Positions 25,558-32,995 of a stretch of 37,413 nt of DNA are shown here, piece after piece; position 1 is the stretch's first letter, and each line of letters opens with the position of its first letter. The DNA is from CAYZBF01 sp964476585 (lineage in GTDB: Bacteria > Hydrothermota > UBA3072). The notes beneath the pieces were generated by a model. That model saw only the letters and a program-made list of their open reading frames with translations. It did not search any database and was not told the origin of the DNA. Made by a program: the position numbers and the translations under genes. Location: positions 1 through 37,413 of the forward strand of contig CAYZBF010000022.1 in the NCBI GenBank assembly GCA_964476585.1, written 5' to 3'.

Positions 25558-26874
25558 ATGATACTGATCTTCTTTCTTTTTTCACAACCCCGTAATGTTA
25601 CGGGGTTTTCTTCTTTCCAAACAGAGGATACCTTAAGCTTTGGCAAAATTTCTATTTCTGGAAAGTCAATCCTCTCCAAGAAAGAAATTGAAAAACTGTT
25701 ACCTGAAGCGGGTATGCCTTTTAGTCAAGAAATATTGGAGGAACATATTAATAGGATACTGAAGTTTTATGTGGATAGAGGATTCCCCTTCGCAAAGGTT
25801 TTCCCTATGCGTTTTAGGGTTGACTCCAGATCAGTTAGTTTCGAATTATATATAGAACCGGGGCACATTCAGAAAATAAAGAAAGTAATTTTTAAAGGAA
25901 ATAAGTTTACCAAAGATGAATTCCTTCTCCGTCAAATTCCGCTAAAATATAATGCTGTCTTTAATGAAGAGGCGCTGGAGAAATCCATAAAAGGGCTCGA
26001 AAAACTCGATTATATAAAGGTCGATTCCTTTCAAATAATTAAAAGCAATGAAGAAGGGTGCGTATCATTATTACTTTATATAAGTGAAGTAGACAGAGGG
26101 AATCTCATCGGAGCTATTTCTTATTCTAAGAATGGTGGCTGGAGTGGAAAATTCTCGGCCGAGAATAAGAATCTTTTTGGAAGTGGTCGCTCTATCGAAC
26201 TTAAATGGATGAAAGAAGGAAATATCTATCAGGAGGAATTTTTTAAATATACAGAGCCTTATATTCTTTCTTTACCTTTAAGTTTAGCTATTAATATTCA
26301 ACATTCTTATATTGAAAACATTAGCAATAGAACCTCAATATCTACTGGAATTAGTTATTCAATGAAAAAGTTCACAATTTCCGTTATTCCTGGCATAGAG
26401 AATTATGCTCAAAGCGGAGAAGGGAGCAATTCGTATCCTTTTTTTGGAGCAGATTTTTTCTATAATACAAACCTTCTAAAATTCTCTTATCGTAATAAAT
26501 GGAAAAGGGAAGGGGGTTGGATTATGGAGGTATCATCTTCACTTTTGCTCTTCCATTTTAATATTGATTTAGAATATTTTGTTCTAACATCACGTGAAGA
26601 AGAATTATTATTTTTTAAGCCTATTAGAGGATATCCCGGTGTTACAGCATCTCGGGGTTTAAGGCTCGGGATAGAATGGGTTAATAAATTAGGACAACTG
26701 GTTATTTATCCACTTTTGGATACTTCATGGATCCAAGACTCCTGGAGATATTCTTATGGAATTGGCATTAAAGTTAATAAGGTTTCTCTGGAATATGCCA
26801 TTCCCTTTGATGAGTCTGCTGTAAAGGGACGGGTCTATATTACATTTAACGGATTCGAGGGCTCAAAATTCTAA
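25558..26874 (+). CDS. Small Omp85/BamA-like outer-membrane barrel protein with two POTRA domains
   Basis: A 438-residue protein. Two POTRA domains lie at about residues 26-98 (FGKISISGKSILSKKEIEKLL) and 100-172 (KKVIFKGNKFTKDEFLLRQIP, LEKLDYIKVDSFQI). Residues 175-438 are alternating beta strands that begin with the LIGAISYSKNGGWSGKFSAENKNLFGSGRSIELKW type of Omp85 start and end in phenylalanine. The barrel part is about 260 residues, shorter than the roughly 400 of BamA/TamA. The signal peptide is short (MILIFFLF), the SD is poor, and a terminator-like hairpin covers codons 10-17. The next in-frame Met (residue 53) would cut POTRA1, so I keep ATG 25558. Confidence 0.78.
   Translation: MILIFFLFSQPRNVTGFSSFQTEDTLSFGKISISGKSILSKKEIEKLLPEAGMPFSQEILEEHINRILKFYVDRGFPFAKVFPMRFRVDSRSVSFELYIEPGHIQKIKKVIFKGNKFTKDEFLLRQIPLKYNAVFNEEALEKSIKGLEKLDYIKVDSFQIIKSNEEGCVSLLLYISEVDRGNLIGAISYSKNGGWSGKFSAENKNLFGSGRSIELKWMKEGNIYQEEFFKYTEPYILSLPLSLAINIQHSYIENISNRTSISTGISYSMKKFTISVIPGIENYAQSGEGSNSYPFFGADFFYNTNLLKFSYRNKWKREGGWIMEVSSSLLLFHFNIDLEYFVLTSREEELLFFKPIRGYPGVTASRGLRLGIEWVNKLGQLVIYPLLDTSWIQDSWRYSYGIGIKVNKVSLEYAIPFDESAVKGRVYITFNGFEGSKF
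25586..25616 (+). terminator. Terminator-like hairpin inside the start of the Omp85-like gene
   Basis: AACCCCGTA pairs perfectly with TACGGGGTT around ATGT (25586-25607), followed by a U-rich tail (TTCTTCTTT, 25608-25616). This is the classic form of a Rho-independent terminator, yet it lies 29 nt after the ATG, in the signal-peptide codons. It could end part of the upstream transcripts (tRNA, lipoprotein, TPR) or act as an attenuator. Confidence 0.6.
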
Positions 26875-26884
26875 GTTGAATTTT
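26865..26884. terminator. Short palindrome over two convergent stop codons
   Basis: AAAATTC and GAATTTT flank TAAGTT. The palindrome covers the stop of the Omp85-like gene and touches the stop of the convergent aminotransferase gene. It is AT-rich and therefore weak, but it is the only candidate for a shared terminator in the 9-nt spacer. Confidence 0.3.
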
Positions 26885-28110
26885 CACAAGTGTTTCTTAA
26901 AACAGCTTGCCAGCCTCCGAATACCCTCTTTTAGTTCCTCCTCTTTTGGATAGGAAAAGTTAAACCTTAGATGATTCTTTTCTGGATTTTCTGCATAGAA
27001 GACTTCTCCAGGGACAAAGGCAACTTTTTCCTCTTCCACAGACCGGTAGAAGAGCTCCATTGTATCTATACCTTTCGGTAAAGTTATCCACAGGAAAAAG
27101 CCACCGTCTGGTTTAGTCCACGAGACATTGTCAAGGGGTCCTAAATATTCATCTAATGATTTTAGAGTAAGTTCCAGTTTATTCCCATAGTAGTCCTGCA
27201 TTTTTTTAAAGTATTCGTCAAGGTTGGTATCTCGAAGGAATATAGTACACAAATCCTGGTTCCACTTTGGGCTATTTAAGACATTGGCTTCTTTAATATT
27301 CGTCATCTTCTCAACCACTCTGGGATGTCCTATATTGAAGCCGAGTCTGATTCCGGGGGCGAATATCTTCGAGAAGGTGTAAAGGCCTATTACATTTGTA
27401 CCTTCTCTCTTCTGGTCAAGTGCAAATAGTGAAGGAATTGAATCCCCAGAGTATCTAAGTGTTCTGTAAGGACTATCCTCAAGAATGGGAATGTTATATT
27501 CATAACTTAAATCTAGAAGGGATTCTCTTTTTTTAAGACTCATCGTTATCCCAGCGGGATTTTGAAAGTCGGGAACAACATAGATAAATTTGGGAAAGGG
27601 AATAAGCCCTTTTTTAGATTCTTCAATTTTATCTCGAAAGCCATTGACATTAGATCCATCATCTTCTATGTTGACTCCAACAAAGCGAGGTCTTTCCATC
27701 TGAAAAGCTACCAGTGCACCACTAAATGTTGGGCGATCAATTATAATGGAATCGCCTGGATTTATAAAGAGACGGCCTGTAATATCTAAACCGTGTTGTC
27801 CAGAGCTGGTTATCAGAATATTCTCCTTCTCAATATTTATATTATCCATTTTGAGGAAATCAATTATAGCTTCTATTAATGAATCTTCTCCTGGGATACT
27901 GGAATATTGAAGGACACTTCCAATATCCTCTCTTAAAATCATATCTGAGGCTTTCCTTATTAATTCCTTTGGGAAAGTATCCGGTGAGGGCATTCCCGCA
28001 GCGAAGGATATAATATCAGGAGATTTTAAGTATTTAAGCATTTTGCCTATAGTATAACCCTCAAAATCTCTTATATTTTCTGAAAAAAGATAATCCCATC
28101 TTTCTATCAT
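26884..28110 (-). CDS. PLP-dependent aminotransferase, class I/II (2-aminoadipate/LysN-like, MocR-related)
   Basis: A 408-residue fold-type I aminotransferase. Visible features are IISFAAGMPSPDTFP near the start, LQYSSIPGEDSLIEAI, the GQHGLDITGRLFINPGD cofactor segment, VPDFQNPAGITMS, and the PLP lysine in TFSKIFAPGIRLGF. It resembles the catalytic half of MocR regulators without a GntR domain, and archaeal/Thermus LysN enzymes with broad amino-acid specificity. Two adjacent ATGs exist. I choose the second (28110), since GAGG lies 5 nt before it but only 2 nt before the first. It follows the unknown 414-aa gene within a few nt, so both are one operon. Confidence 0.87.
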   Translation of the reverse strand: MIERWDYLFSENIRDFEGYTIGKMLKYLKSPDIISFAAGMPSPDTFPKELIRKASDMILREDIGSVLQYSSIPGEDSLIEAIIDFLKMDNINIEKENILITSSGQHGLDITGRLFINPGDSIIIDRPTFSGALVAFQMERPRFVGVNIEDDGSNVNGFRDKIEESKKGLIPFPKFIYVVPDFQNPAGITMSLKKRESLLDLSYEYNIPILEDSPYRTLRYSGDSIPSLFALDQKREGTNVIGLYTFSKIFAPGIRLGFNIGHPRVVEKMTNIKEANVLNSPKWNQDLCTIFLRDTNLDEYFKKMQDYYGNKLELTLKSLDEYLGPLDNVSWTKPDGGFFLWITLPKGIDTMELFYRSVEEEKVAFVPGEVFYAENPEKNHLRFNFSYPKEEELKEGIRRLASCFKKHL

Positions 28111-28117
28111 CATTTCC

Positions 28118-29362
28118 TCATCTCACGCATCCTGCAAATTTAACCCTTGCTCCCATTTTCATAAATTTTCTCGCATCCTTAGTGCATCGAAGAGTCTTAT
28201 AGTATATGACATCACCTATCTTAGATGCATTCTCCTTTAATTCGGAGGGTGAGAGGAAATAAGCTTCCATTGTGTCCATATCTCTTTTTTCTCCATCACT
28301 CTCATACTTAATAGTGATATTTTCACCGCTATTTATCACCATAGTAGCATTGTCAAACCAGTTGAAGTCTTCGATCCCGAGGTCCGGATTGATTCTGATG
28401 TGTGCAGAAAGACTCACATTCTTAATCTCACTCTCCTTTAACTCTTTGCTACATTGGATGAAAGTTTCCGGTTTCATTGCGTTTCCAAGATTTATTTCAT
28501 AGATGGCGCTTGTTTTATCTTCTCTTAAGTATTCCTGCATAATATTTAATAACATCCTGAACTGGATTGCGTTCTGTGTGGCAAGTAACATGGATATCTT
28601 GAAATTAATATTGGGGATATCTCTCCCAAAGTAACAGGCGGCGGTTATTGTGCTCCAGGAGGGATTTAAGAAGAAATCAGCGCCATTGGCTAATGCTGTT
28701 CTGATTATACCATCGATATAGACCAGATAATTATTGTTTGACACTTCTACACCACCAAGATTGCCAAAAGGCGTGCCCTGATTGATGAGTTGTACCTGAC
28801 GTAACCCATCAGGTGTAGGAATAGTTGGGATTTTCATCCCGGTTGCATCTTCTATCGCTTTAAATCTTTTTTCGGATAGTGGTGTTCCGACAAAATTAGT
28901 ATTGCAGAATTTATCAACCCCAATCAAATTTTCTGCCATTGCAAGAGTAGCAAGGAGACCTCCTTCATATACATACTCCTCTCTTAAAGCCATAATAGAG
29001 ATCATCTCAGCTGGAGCAAAGACCTCGTTCCCAGTCTCAGCACTATCAGATACCCTCTCCATAAATCGGAAAGTCACGTCTTCACCCTGGAATCCAGATA
29101 CCTGAGCGGTAACTATTCCTAAATTATCATTATAGGAAATACCTTCATTCTCTTCAAAGGATTTTAATTTCGGAAATCGACTTACCAGTTTTTCTGCCTT
29201 TTCTACCATCTCTCCAAAGCCCTTTTTTTTCAGGATTTCTTTCCTCCTTTTATAATCACGCATCTCTTTTATTATCTGGCTAATATTCCTTGTCCCTCCA
29301 TATAATTCCTTAATCGAATCTATCGCCTTTTTATCTTCGTCTCTAAGAAGTGAATATTTCAT
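28118..29362 (-). CDS. Unrecognised 414-residue protein, probably a cytoplasmic enzyme
   Basis: I do not recognise the family. The sequence has no signal peptide or membrane segment. After a charged helical N-terminus (LRDEDKKAIDSIKELYGG) it has an alpha/beta pattern with motif-like stretches: TAQVSGFQGEDVTFRF, VFAPAEMISIMALREEYVYEGG, PTPDGLRQVQLINQGTPFGNLGG, GADFFLNPSWSTITAACYFGRD, EINLGNAMKPETF. Glycine- and asparagine-rich loops after strands would fit a TIM barrel. Start ATG 29362 is fixed by an excellent SD (AGAAAGGAGG, 4 nt spacing). An upstream in-frame ATG at 29404 would add 14 residues encoded by repeat DNA. The operon partner is the aminotransferase, which hints at amino-acid metabolism. 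Confidence 0.7.
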   Translation of the reverse strand: MKYSLLRDEDKKAIDSIKELYGGTRNISQIIKEMRDYKRRKEILKKKGFGEMVEKAEKLVSRFPKLKSFEENEGISYNDNLGIVTAQVSGFQGEDVTFRFMERVSDSAETGNEVFAPAEMISIMALREEYVYEGGLLATLAMAENLIGVDKFCNTNFVGTPLSEKRFKAIEDATGMKIPTIPTPDGLRQVQLINQGTPFGNLGGVEVSNNNYLVYIDGIIRTALANGADFFLNPSWSTITAACYFGRDIPNINFKISMLLATQNAIQFRMLLNIMQEYLREDKTSAIYEINLGNAMKPETFIQCSKELKESEIKNVSLSAHIRINPDLGIEDFNWFDNATMVINSGENITIKYESDGEKRDMDTMEAYFLSPSELKENASKIGDVIYYKTLRCTKDARKFMKMGARVKFAGCVR

Positions 29363-29408
29363 AACGCCTCCTTTCTTGCCACAAAGACAGTCGCTTCGCT
29401 CCATTGGA

Positions 29409-29520
29409 AATTAGGGTTTAGGATTTAGGGGTTTGAAATTAGATTTAGCAGCTATAAAAACAATGTTAAAACATTGCACCTCTTAACTAAATCCGAATCC
29501 CCAAATCCTGACCCCTATTA
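29409..29520. repeat. Imperfect inverted-repeat element, copy 1
   Basis: The left arm is five heptamers (TTAGGGT, TTAGGAT, TTAGGGG, TTTGAAA, TTAGATT, 29411-29445). The right arm (29487-29518) is its imperfect reverse complement, ending with AATCCTGACCCCTA. A nested hairpin CAATGT-TAAA-ACATTG sits in the middle (29461-29476). The same design occurs at 32643-32748. The flank 29390-29402 carries a fragment of the TCATTGCGAGG repeat. The following 29521-29560 carries part of the 74-nt repeat (TTTTGCATTGACG). Confidence 0.7.
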
Positions 29521-29595
29521 TTCTTCGCATCTTGCACTCTTCATTTTGCATTGACGTACTTCTGTGGCTATTATTTATATTTACTCCTTGATTTA

Positions 29596-30021
29596 TTATC
29601 TTTCAAGTTCATAATCATAAGAATTAATACCACCAAAGTTTATGATATTTTTATATCCCAATTCTTCAAGTTTTGAAACAGCCAAAGAAGCACGACCTCC
29701 AATCTTGCAATAAACAATTATCAATTTATCCTTTGGAATTTTATCAATATGGCTTTCTATTTCTGTGTGGGGAATGTTAATCGCTGTGGGTATATGCCCT
29801 CCCATATATTCTTCCTCTGTTCTAACATCAATTAGTAGGTAATTCTCATTCTTCTCATCTATGAGTTTTTTCAGCTCCGAAGCGGAGATATATTGTTTTT
29901 CTCCGAATTCTGCTGTTTTTTCCTTTCTTGTTTCTGTTAGTGATAAGGGAGCTTTCTGAATAGCACAGGTAAAAAGTATAATAAAAAATATTGAAAGAAA
30001 AAAAGGTATTCTTTTAGGCAT
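29596..30021 (-). CDS. Rhodanese-domain envelope protein
   Basis: A 141-residue protein. A hydrophobic N-terminus (FFLSIFFIILFTCAI) ends in a weak lipobox at C19, so it is exported and possibly lipid-anchored. Residues 43-140 form one rhodanese domain: LLIDVRTEEEYMGGHIPTAINIP, and the active-site loop YCKIGGRAS with catalytic C105. It would carry a persulfide or act in sulfur/redox handling in the periplasm. The SD AGGAGG overlaps the stop codon of the DUF6485 gene, so the two are translationally linked. Confidence 0.88.
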   Translation of the reverse strand: MPKRIPFFLSIFFIILFTCAIQKAPLSLTETRKEKTAEFGEKQYISASELKKLIDEKNENYLLIDVRTEEEYMGGHIPTAINIPHTEIESHIDKIPKDKLIIVYCKIGGRASLAVSKLEELGYKNIINFGGINSYDYELER

Positions 30022-30029
30022 TATACCTC

Positions 30030-30233
30030 CTATATCATGCCTTTATTTACGAGTTCGCCAAATTTCTCAAAGGATCTATTAAAGGTTTTTTCGACTGCTT
30101 CAGGGAAGACACATGCAGGGAGTTCTCTCATCCTTAGGTGATATCTTATGCATTCACAGCAAGTACCCTTCTTAGAGCAGGGTTCATATGTACAGTTGCA
30201 ATCCTTTAAATTTATATCCTTTGTACATTCCAT
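30030..30233 (-). CDS. Cysteine-rich small protein, DUF6485 family
   Basis: A 67-residue cytoplasmic protein with eight cysteines in its first 42 residues (CTKD, CNCTYEPCSKKGTCCECIRYH, PACVFP). From memory this matches the DUF6485 pattern (CNCTYEPC, GxCCECxRYH, ELPACxFPxEAEKTYDRS). The cysteines probably bind zinc or an Fe-S cluster; its function is unknown. ATG 30233 has a strong SD (AAGGAGG) and its own promoter. It heads a two-gene operon with the rhodanese. Confidence 0.82.
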   Translation of the reverse strand: MECTKDINLKDCNCTYEPCSKKGTCCECIRYHLRMRELPACVFPEAVEKTFNRSFEKFGELVNKGMI

Positions 30234-30251
30234 TCAACCTCCTTTTTAGTA

Positions 30252-30280
30252 TATATATCTTAAGGAATTACTAATGTCAA
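30252..30280 (-). promoter_or_regulatory. Promoter of the DUF6485-rhodanese operon
   Basis: On the minus strand TTGACA (30275-30280) and TATATA (30252-30257) are spaced by 17 nt. The start of transcription would be about 10 nt upstream of the SD. Confidence 0.65.
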
Positions 30281-30336
30281 GCGTTAAGGAGAGGGATTCT
30301 GACACAGAGACACCCCGATACGGTCGGTTCCTCCCA

Positions 30337-31725
30337 TCATATAACCTTGGGACAAAGCCTAAAAATTACAATATATCGAGGTGTTTGGGCCTCGTATATC
30401 TTTTCAGTGTTGAATATTTTAAGTAGATAGTCGAAGAATATTCTTTTTTCCTCAGGGTGTTTACCTGATTCTATATATACAAGATATGGATTTTTGTGTT
30501 TACAGATTAACTCTTTATCAAGAACTAACTGGTTATTTACGTAGAAATTATTCCAATTCCTTGACCCTGTAAAGGGATTGAAAAGTTCGCCCGCCTCCCC
30601 ATTCATTATTATTATATCTGATTTTTCTGTTTTTCTCAATACTGTTACCTGTAGTTCTTTTCTTTCCTTAAGAAATTGGAAATGTTTGTATTGGACACAC
30701 GCTGAAAAGATAAGAAGTAATGGAATAATGAAAATAAATATTTTCTTTAAGATTGGCCTTGAATTAATGAAAAATGAATAGGTTAGAAGAAAGAAGGGAA
30801 GAACTGGGATAATGAATCGTTGTCCTCTGACAAGGGTCTCTATGCTTGAGAACCCTTTATCCAGATAGTAATAGAGGGAGTAAAATATTAAAAGAAGTAA
30901 AGCCCCTGAAGTTGCCATGAGGAGATGTTTTTCTTTGTAAAAGACAAAGAGAAAAATAAATAGCATTAGGGGATAAAGCACGTTCAATGCGATAATATAA
31001 TATACTCCAGAAGATAATAAATATTTTAGAGAGAATGCGCTTCTGCTTGTTGTTAAAAGGAACGGTGCAAAAACTCCCCCTTGAACGTGATTGTTGTAAA
31101 TACAGTAAACTATAAAAAAAGAGACTATGCCGGGTAATAAAAGGACAATCTTCTTATATGATTTGTTAAATAATAAGCCCCCAGCTATTCCTATGAGGAT
31201 AATAACATTTGTATATCTTATGAGTAATGATACTCCGAGAAGAAAACCTGACGCTAAGTCCTTGTTTTCAATAATGAGGTAGAAGCCAAGCAGGATGAAA
31301 AATAGGGAAGGGACATCACTCATTATAGTTCTTGAATAGAGAACCAGGACAGGATGGAGAAGGTAGAGAAGAGAAAACACCGGATCAATAGAATAATGTT
31401 TCAGTATTTGAAGGAATATAAAGAATCCTGCAATATAAAATATGAAGGTTCTTAAAAATCCTAACTTCCAGTGAATGGAGGTAAAGGGAATTAAAAGTAT
31501 AGCATTTCCTGGTGGATATTTTGAGAAGTTATGTTTTTCACCTATTATTGTGCCAATTGATGGTTCTACATTTGCTTCATCATAGAAGAAAGTTCCTTTC
31601 TGCATTACATATGCAGTTGAAAGATACGAAGCTTCATCCATAATACCATACATAGGAGGGTAGAATAAAAAAAACGTCGTGACAATAACTATCAATGAGA
31701 TAATCAGATAAATTTTATTAAGCAT
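30337..31725 (-). CDS. GT39-like (ArnT/PMT superfamily) membrane glycosyltransferase
   Basis: A 462-residue protein with about 10-11 transmembrane segments. After the first helix comes the first periplasmic loop with the acidic pair D30-E31 (YGIMDEASYLSTAYVMQKG), typical of GT-C enzymes that use polyprenyl-phosphate sugars. KYPPGNAILLIPF follows, as in ArnT/GT39 proteins. The C-terminal 100 residues are outside the membrane. The acceptor is unknown (lipid, glycan or protein). The SD is AGGA, 5 nt before ATG, and the gene has its own promoter. Confidence 0.75.
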   Translation of the reverse strand: MLNKIYLIISLIVIVTTFFLFYPPMYGIMDEASYLSTAYVMQKGTFFYDEANVEPSIGTIIGEKHNFSKYPPGNAILLIPFTSIHWKLGFLRTFIFYIAGFFIFLQILKHYSIDPVFSLLYLLHPVLVLYSRTIMSDVPSLFFILLGFYLIIENKDLASGFLLGVSLLIRYTNVIILIGIAGGLLFNKSYKKIVLLLPGIVSFFIVYCIYNNHVQGGVFAPFLLTTSRSAFSLKYLLSSGVYYIIALNVLYPLMLFIFLFVFYKEKHLLMATSGALLLLIFYSLYYYLDKGFSSIETLVRGQRFIIPVLPFFLLTYSFFINSRPILKKIFIFIIPLLLIFSACVQYKHFQFLKERKELQVTVLRKTEKSDIIIMNGEAGELFNPFTGSRNWNNFYVNNQLVLDKELICKHKNPYLVYIESGKHPEEKRIFFDYLLKIFNTEKIYEAQTPRYIVIFRLCPKVI

Positions 31726-31749
31726 CTAAATCCTATATTAAGTTTTTCT

Positions 31750-31777
31750 ATTATAAATTTTATATTTAAATAGTCAA
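31750..31777 (-). promoter_or_regulatory. Promoter of the GT39-like gene
   Basis: On the minus strand TTGACT (31772-31777) and a perfect TATAAT (31750-31755) are spaced by 16 nt. It gives a leader of about 18 nt. Confidence 0.7.
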
Positions 31778-31790
31778 GAATTGGACGCAG

Positions 31791-31864
31791 AATCTTAGTT
31801 CTTAGTTCTTAGTTTCACACTTCATCCACCCATTTACTTTGTATTTTGCATTGACGACGTTAGC
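31791..31864. repeat. 74-nt composite repeat, copy 1
   Basis: It opens with three identical heptamers TCTTAGT (31793-31813) and TTCACAC, and ends TTTTGCATTGACGACGTTAGC-like. It aligns without indels to 33973-34046 with about 11 mismatches in 74 nt (about 85 percent identity, counted by hand). Confidence 0.75.
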
Positions 31865-31892
31865 CGCAAGTAGATAGTAGTGAGCTAATTAT

Positions 31893-31927
31893 GACTGTAG
31901 ACTGATGACTGGTGACTGTAGACTGAA
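31893..31927. repeat. Heptamer array, five GACT-units
   Basis: Units are GACTGTA, GACTGAT, GACTGGT, GACTGTA, GACTGAA, with strict 7-nt spacing. Related arrays lie at 14271-14298, 32881-32908 and 34074-34101. Confidence 0.85.
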
Positions 31928-31970
31928 TATCACTTGACCCCCTGATCCCTCTAGTTTTTATCTTTTCTCC

Positions 31971-31999
31971 TTGCGTATTTGAGCAATTTTCTATATAAT
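31971..31999 (+). promoter_or_regulatory. Promoter giving a leaderless mRNA for the 209-aa membrane protein
   Basis: A perfect TATAAT (31994-31999) lies 6 nt before ATG 32006, with a weaker -35 TTGCGT (31971-31976) at 17 nt spacing. Transcription should start at the ATG. Confidence 0.55.
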
Positions 32000-32005
32000 T
32001 GTCGT

Positions 32006-32635
32006 ATGAAATTTTTGTCTTTTATTCCATTAGCAGGTTTAATCTCAGGCTTAATAGCTTTACTACTTTTATTTATCCTCATACGAAGGTTGAAAAAGAG
32101 GGAAGGGGGATTGTCTATTTATCTATTTAATATTTTGGGCATAATCCTCTTCTTTCTACTATCCTCAACTCTTTTACTTATCTACACTAGTTTTAAAAAT
32201 TATGAACATTTCACATATAAGAAAAATGTACTCACAATAGTGTGCCAGTTGAAAGAAGTTGATTGGTTTGTGATAGAGCTTATTCCAGAGGATAGGAATA
32301 AAGAGAGAAACCGATTCTACAGGTTAAATGGTCAGCAGTTCCTTATTGAAGGTCATATTGTAAAATGGAAAGATTTCTTCGCATTTTTAGGAATGAAACC
32401 TTTATATCAAGTTACAAGACTATCCGGAAGATATATAACTATAGAAGATGAGAAAAATAATGAGCGAACCATATACGAGATAAATAAAACTACCAAATTC
32501 TGGAATTTCATGATGCGCTATGGTAAGAAGATTCCAGGGATAGACGCGGTTTATGGAACTGCTTCATTTACCTATCCAGAGGTAGATGATACACTAAACC
32601 TTTTAATTACCCATTCCGGGTTCATGATTCAATAG
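32006..32635 (+). CDS. Membrane protein of unknown function
   Basis: A 209-residue protein with two N-terminal membrane helices (about residues 5-27 and 40-62) followed by a 145-residue extracytoplasmic domain rich in beta strands (YKKNVLTIVCQLKEVDWFVIELIP, LNGQQFLIEGHIVKWKDFFAFLGMKPLYQVTRLSG, and a C-terminal YGTASFTYPEVDDTLNLLITHSGFM). I do not recognise the family with certainty. I prefer ATG 32006 over TTG 31979, because the latter lies within the promoter's spacer. There is no SD. It is flanked on both sides by repeat arrays. Confidence 0.7.
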   Translation: MKFLSFIPLAGLISGLIALLLLFILIRRLKKREGGLSIYLFNILGIILFFLLSSTLLLIYTSFKNYEHFTYKKNVLTIVCQLKEVDWFVIELIPEDRNKERNRFYRLNGQQFLIEGHIVKWKDFFAFLGMKPLYQVTRLSGRYITIEDEKNNERTIYEINKTTKFWNFMMRYGKKIPGIDAVYGTASFTYPEVDDTLNLLITHSGFMIQ

Positions 32636-32642
32636 CCACAGT

Positions 32643-32748
32643 ATTAGGGGTTAGGGATTGGGGATTAGGATTTAGTTTTTGAAAGTCTTGCAAATAAAGC
32701 ATTCTTTTACTATCTTTTTTTAATCCCCAAATCCTAAATCCTAAATTA
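32643..32748. repeat. Imperfect inverted-repeat element, copy 2
   Basis: The left arm is five heptamers (TTAGGGG, TTAGGGA, TTGGGGA, TTAGGAT, TTAGTTT, 32644-32678). The right arm 32722-32748 (AATCCCCAAATCCTAAATCC...) is its imperfect complement, about 20 of 25 positions by hand. The central 40 nt differ from copy 1 at 29409-29520. Confidence 0.7.
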
Positions 32749-32789
32749 CGACGCAGATGATCGCAGATAAAATTACATATTAGATAATC

Positions 32790-32860
32790 AACTGACCAAC
32801 ACACAAACGCACCAACTGACTAACCGATTTAGTCCTACTCAACCACTCGACCATTCAACT
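32790..32860. repeat. Octamer arrays
   Basis: Five units each beginning AAC fill 32790-32829 (AACTGACC, AACACACA, AACGCACC, AACTGACT, AACCGATT). Three units ACTCAACC, ACTCGACC, ATTCAACT fill 32837-32860. The period here is 8, not 7. Confidence 0.7.
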
Positions 32861-32880
32861 TTTACCTCTCTTCGGCTCTC

Positions 32881-32908
32881 GACTAATGACTGGAGACTGA
32901 AGACTAAT
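32881..32908. repeat. Heptamer array, four GACT-units
   Basis: Units are GACTAAT, GACTGGA, GACTGAA, GACTAAT. It is followed after 3 nt by the TCATTGCGAGGA repeat. Confidence 0.85.
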
Positions 32909-32911
32909 TTG

Positions 32912-32944
32912 TCATTGCGAGGAGCAAAGCGATAAAACAATCTC
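32912..32944. repeat. Dispersed repeat of the TCATTGCGAGGA type, copy 2
   Basis: It begins TCATTGCGAGGAGCAAAGCG and ends CAATCTC. It is the longest copy in the window; others are at 15533-15560 and, as a fragment, 29390-29402. Confidence 0.7.
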
Positions 32945-32995
32945 ACCCTAACTATCAGCTAAACAAGACATTCAACTCCAAATACCTAGAATCCC

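Noticed and set aside
29363..29404. N-terminal extension of the unknown 414-aa protein to ATG 29404
   Set aside because: The strong SD at 29367-29376 belongs to ATG 29362, and the extra codons come from a TCATTGCGAGG-type repeat fragment.
29411..29431. TTAGGGT/TTAGGAT units resemble plant-type telomere repeats (TTTAGGG)
   Set aside because: Only a few degenerate units are present, inside a bacterial scaffold, and a complementary arm follows. The same 7-nt design occurs with unrelated motifs elsewhere in the window.
31893..31927. GACT arrays considered as a CRISPR array
   Set aside because: Units are only 7 nt with no 25-40 nt repeats or unique spacers, and no cas genes are present.
31979..32005. 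TTG start at 31979 for the small membrane protein
   Set aside because: It lies upstream of and across the TATAAT box that would drive the gene. ATG 32006 begins a normal membrane protein.
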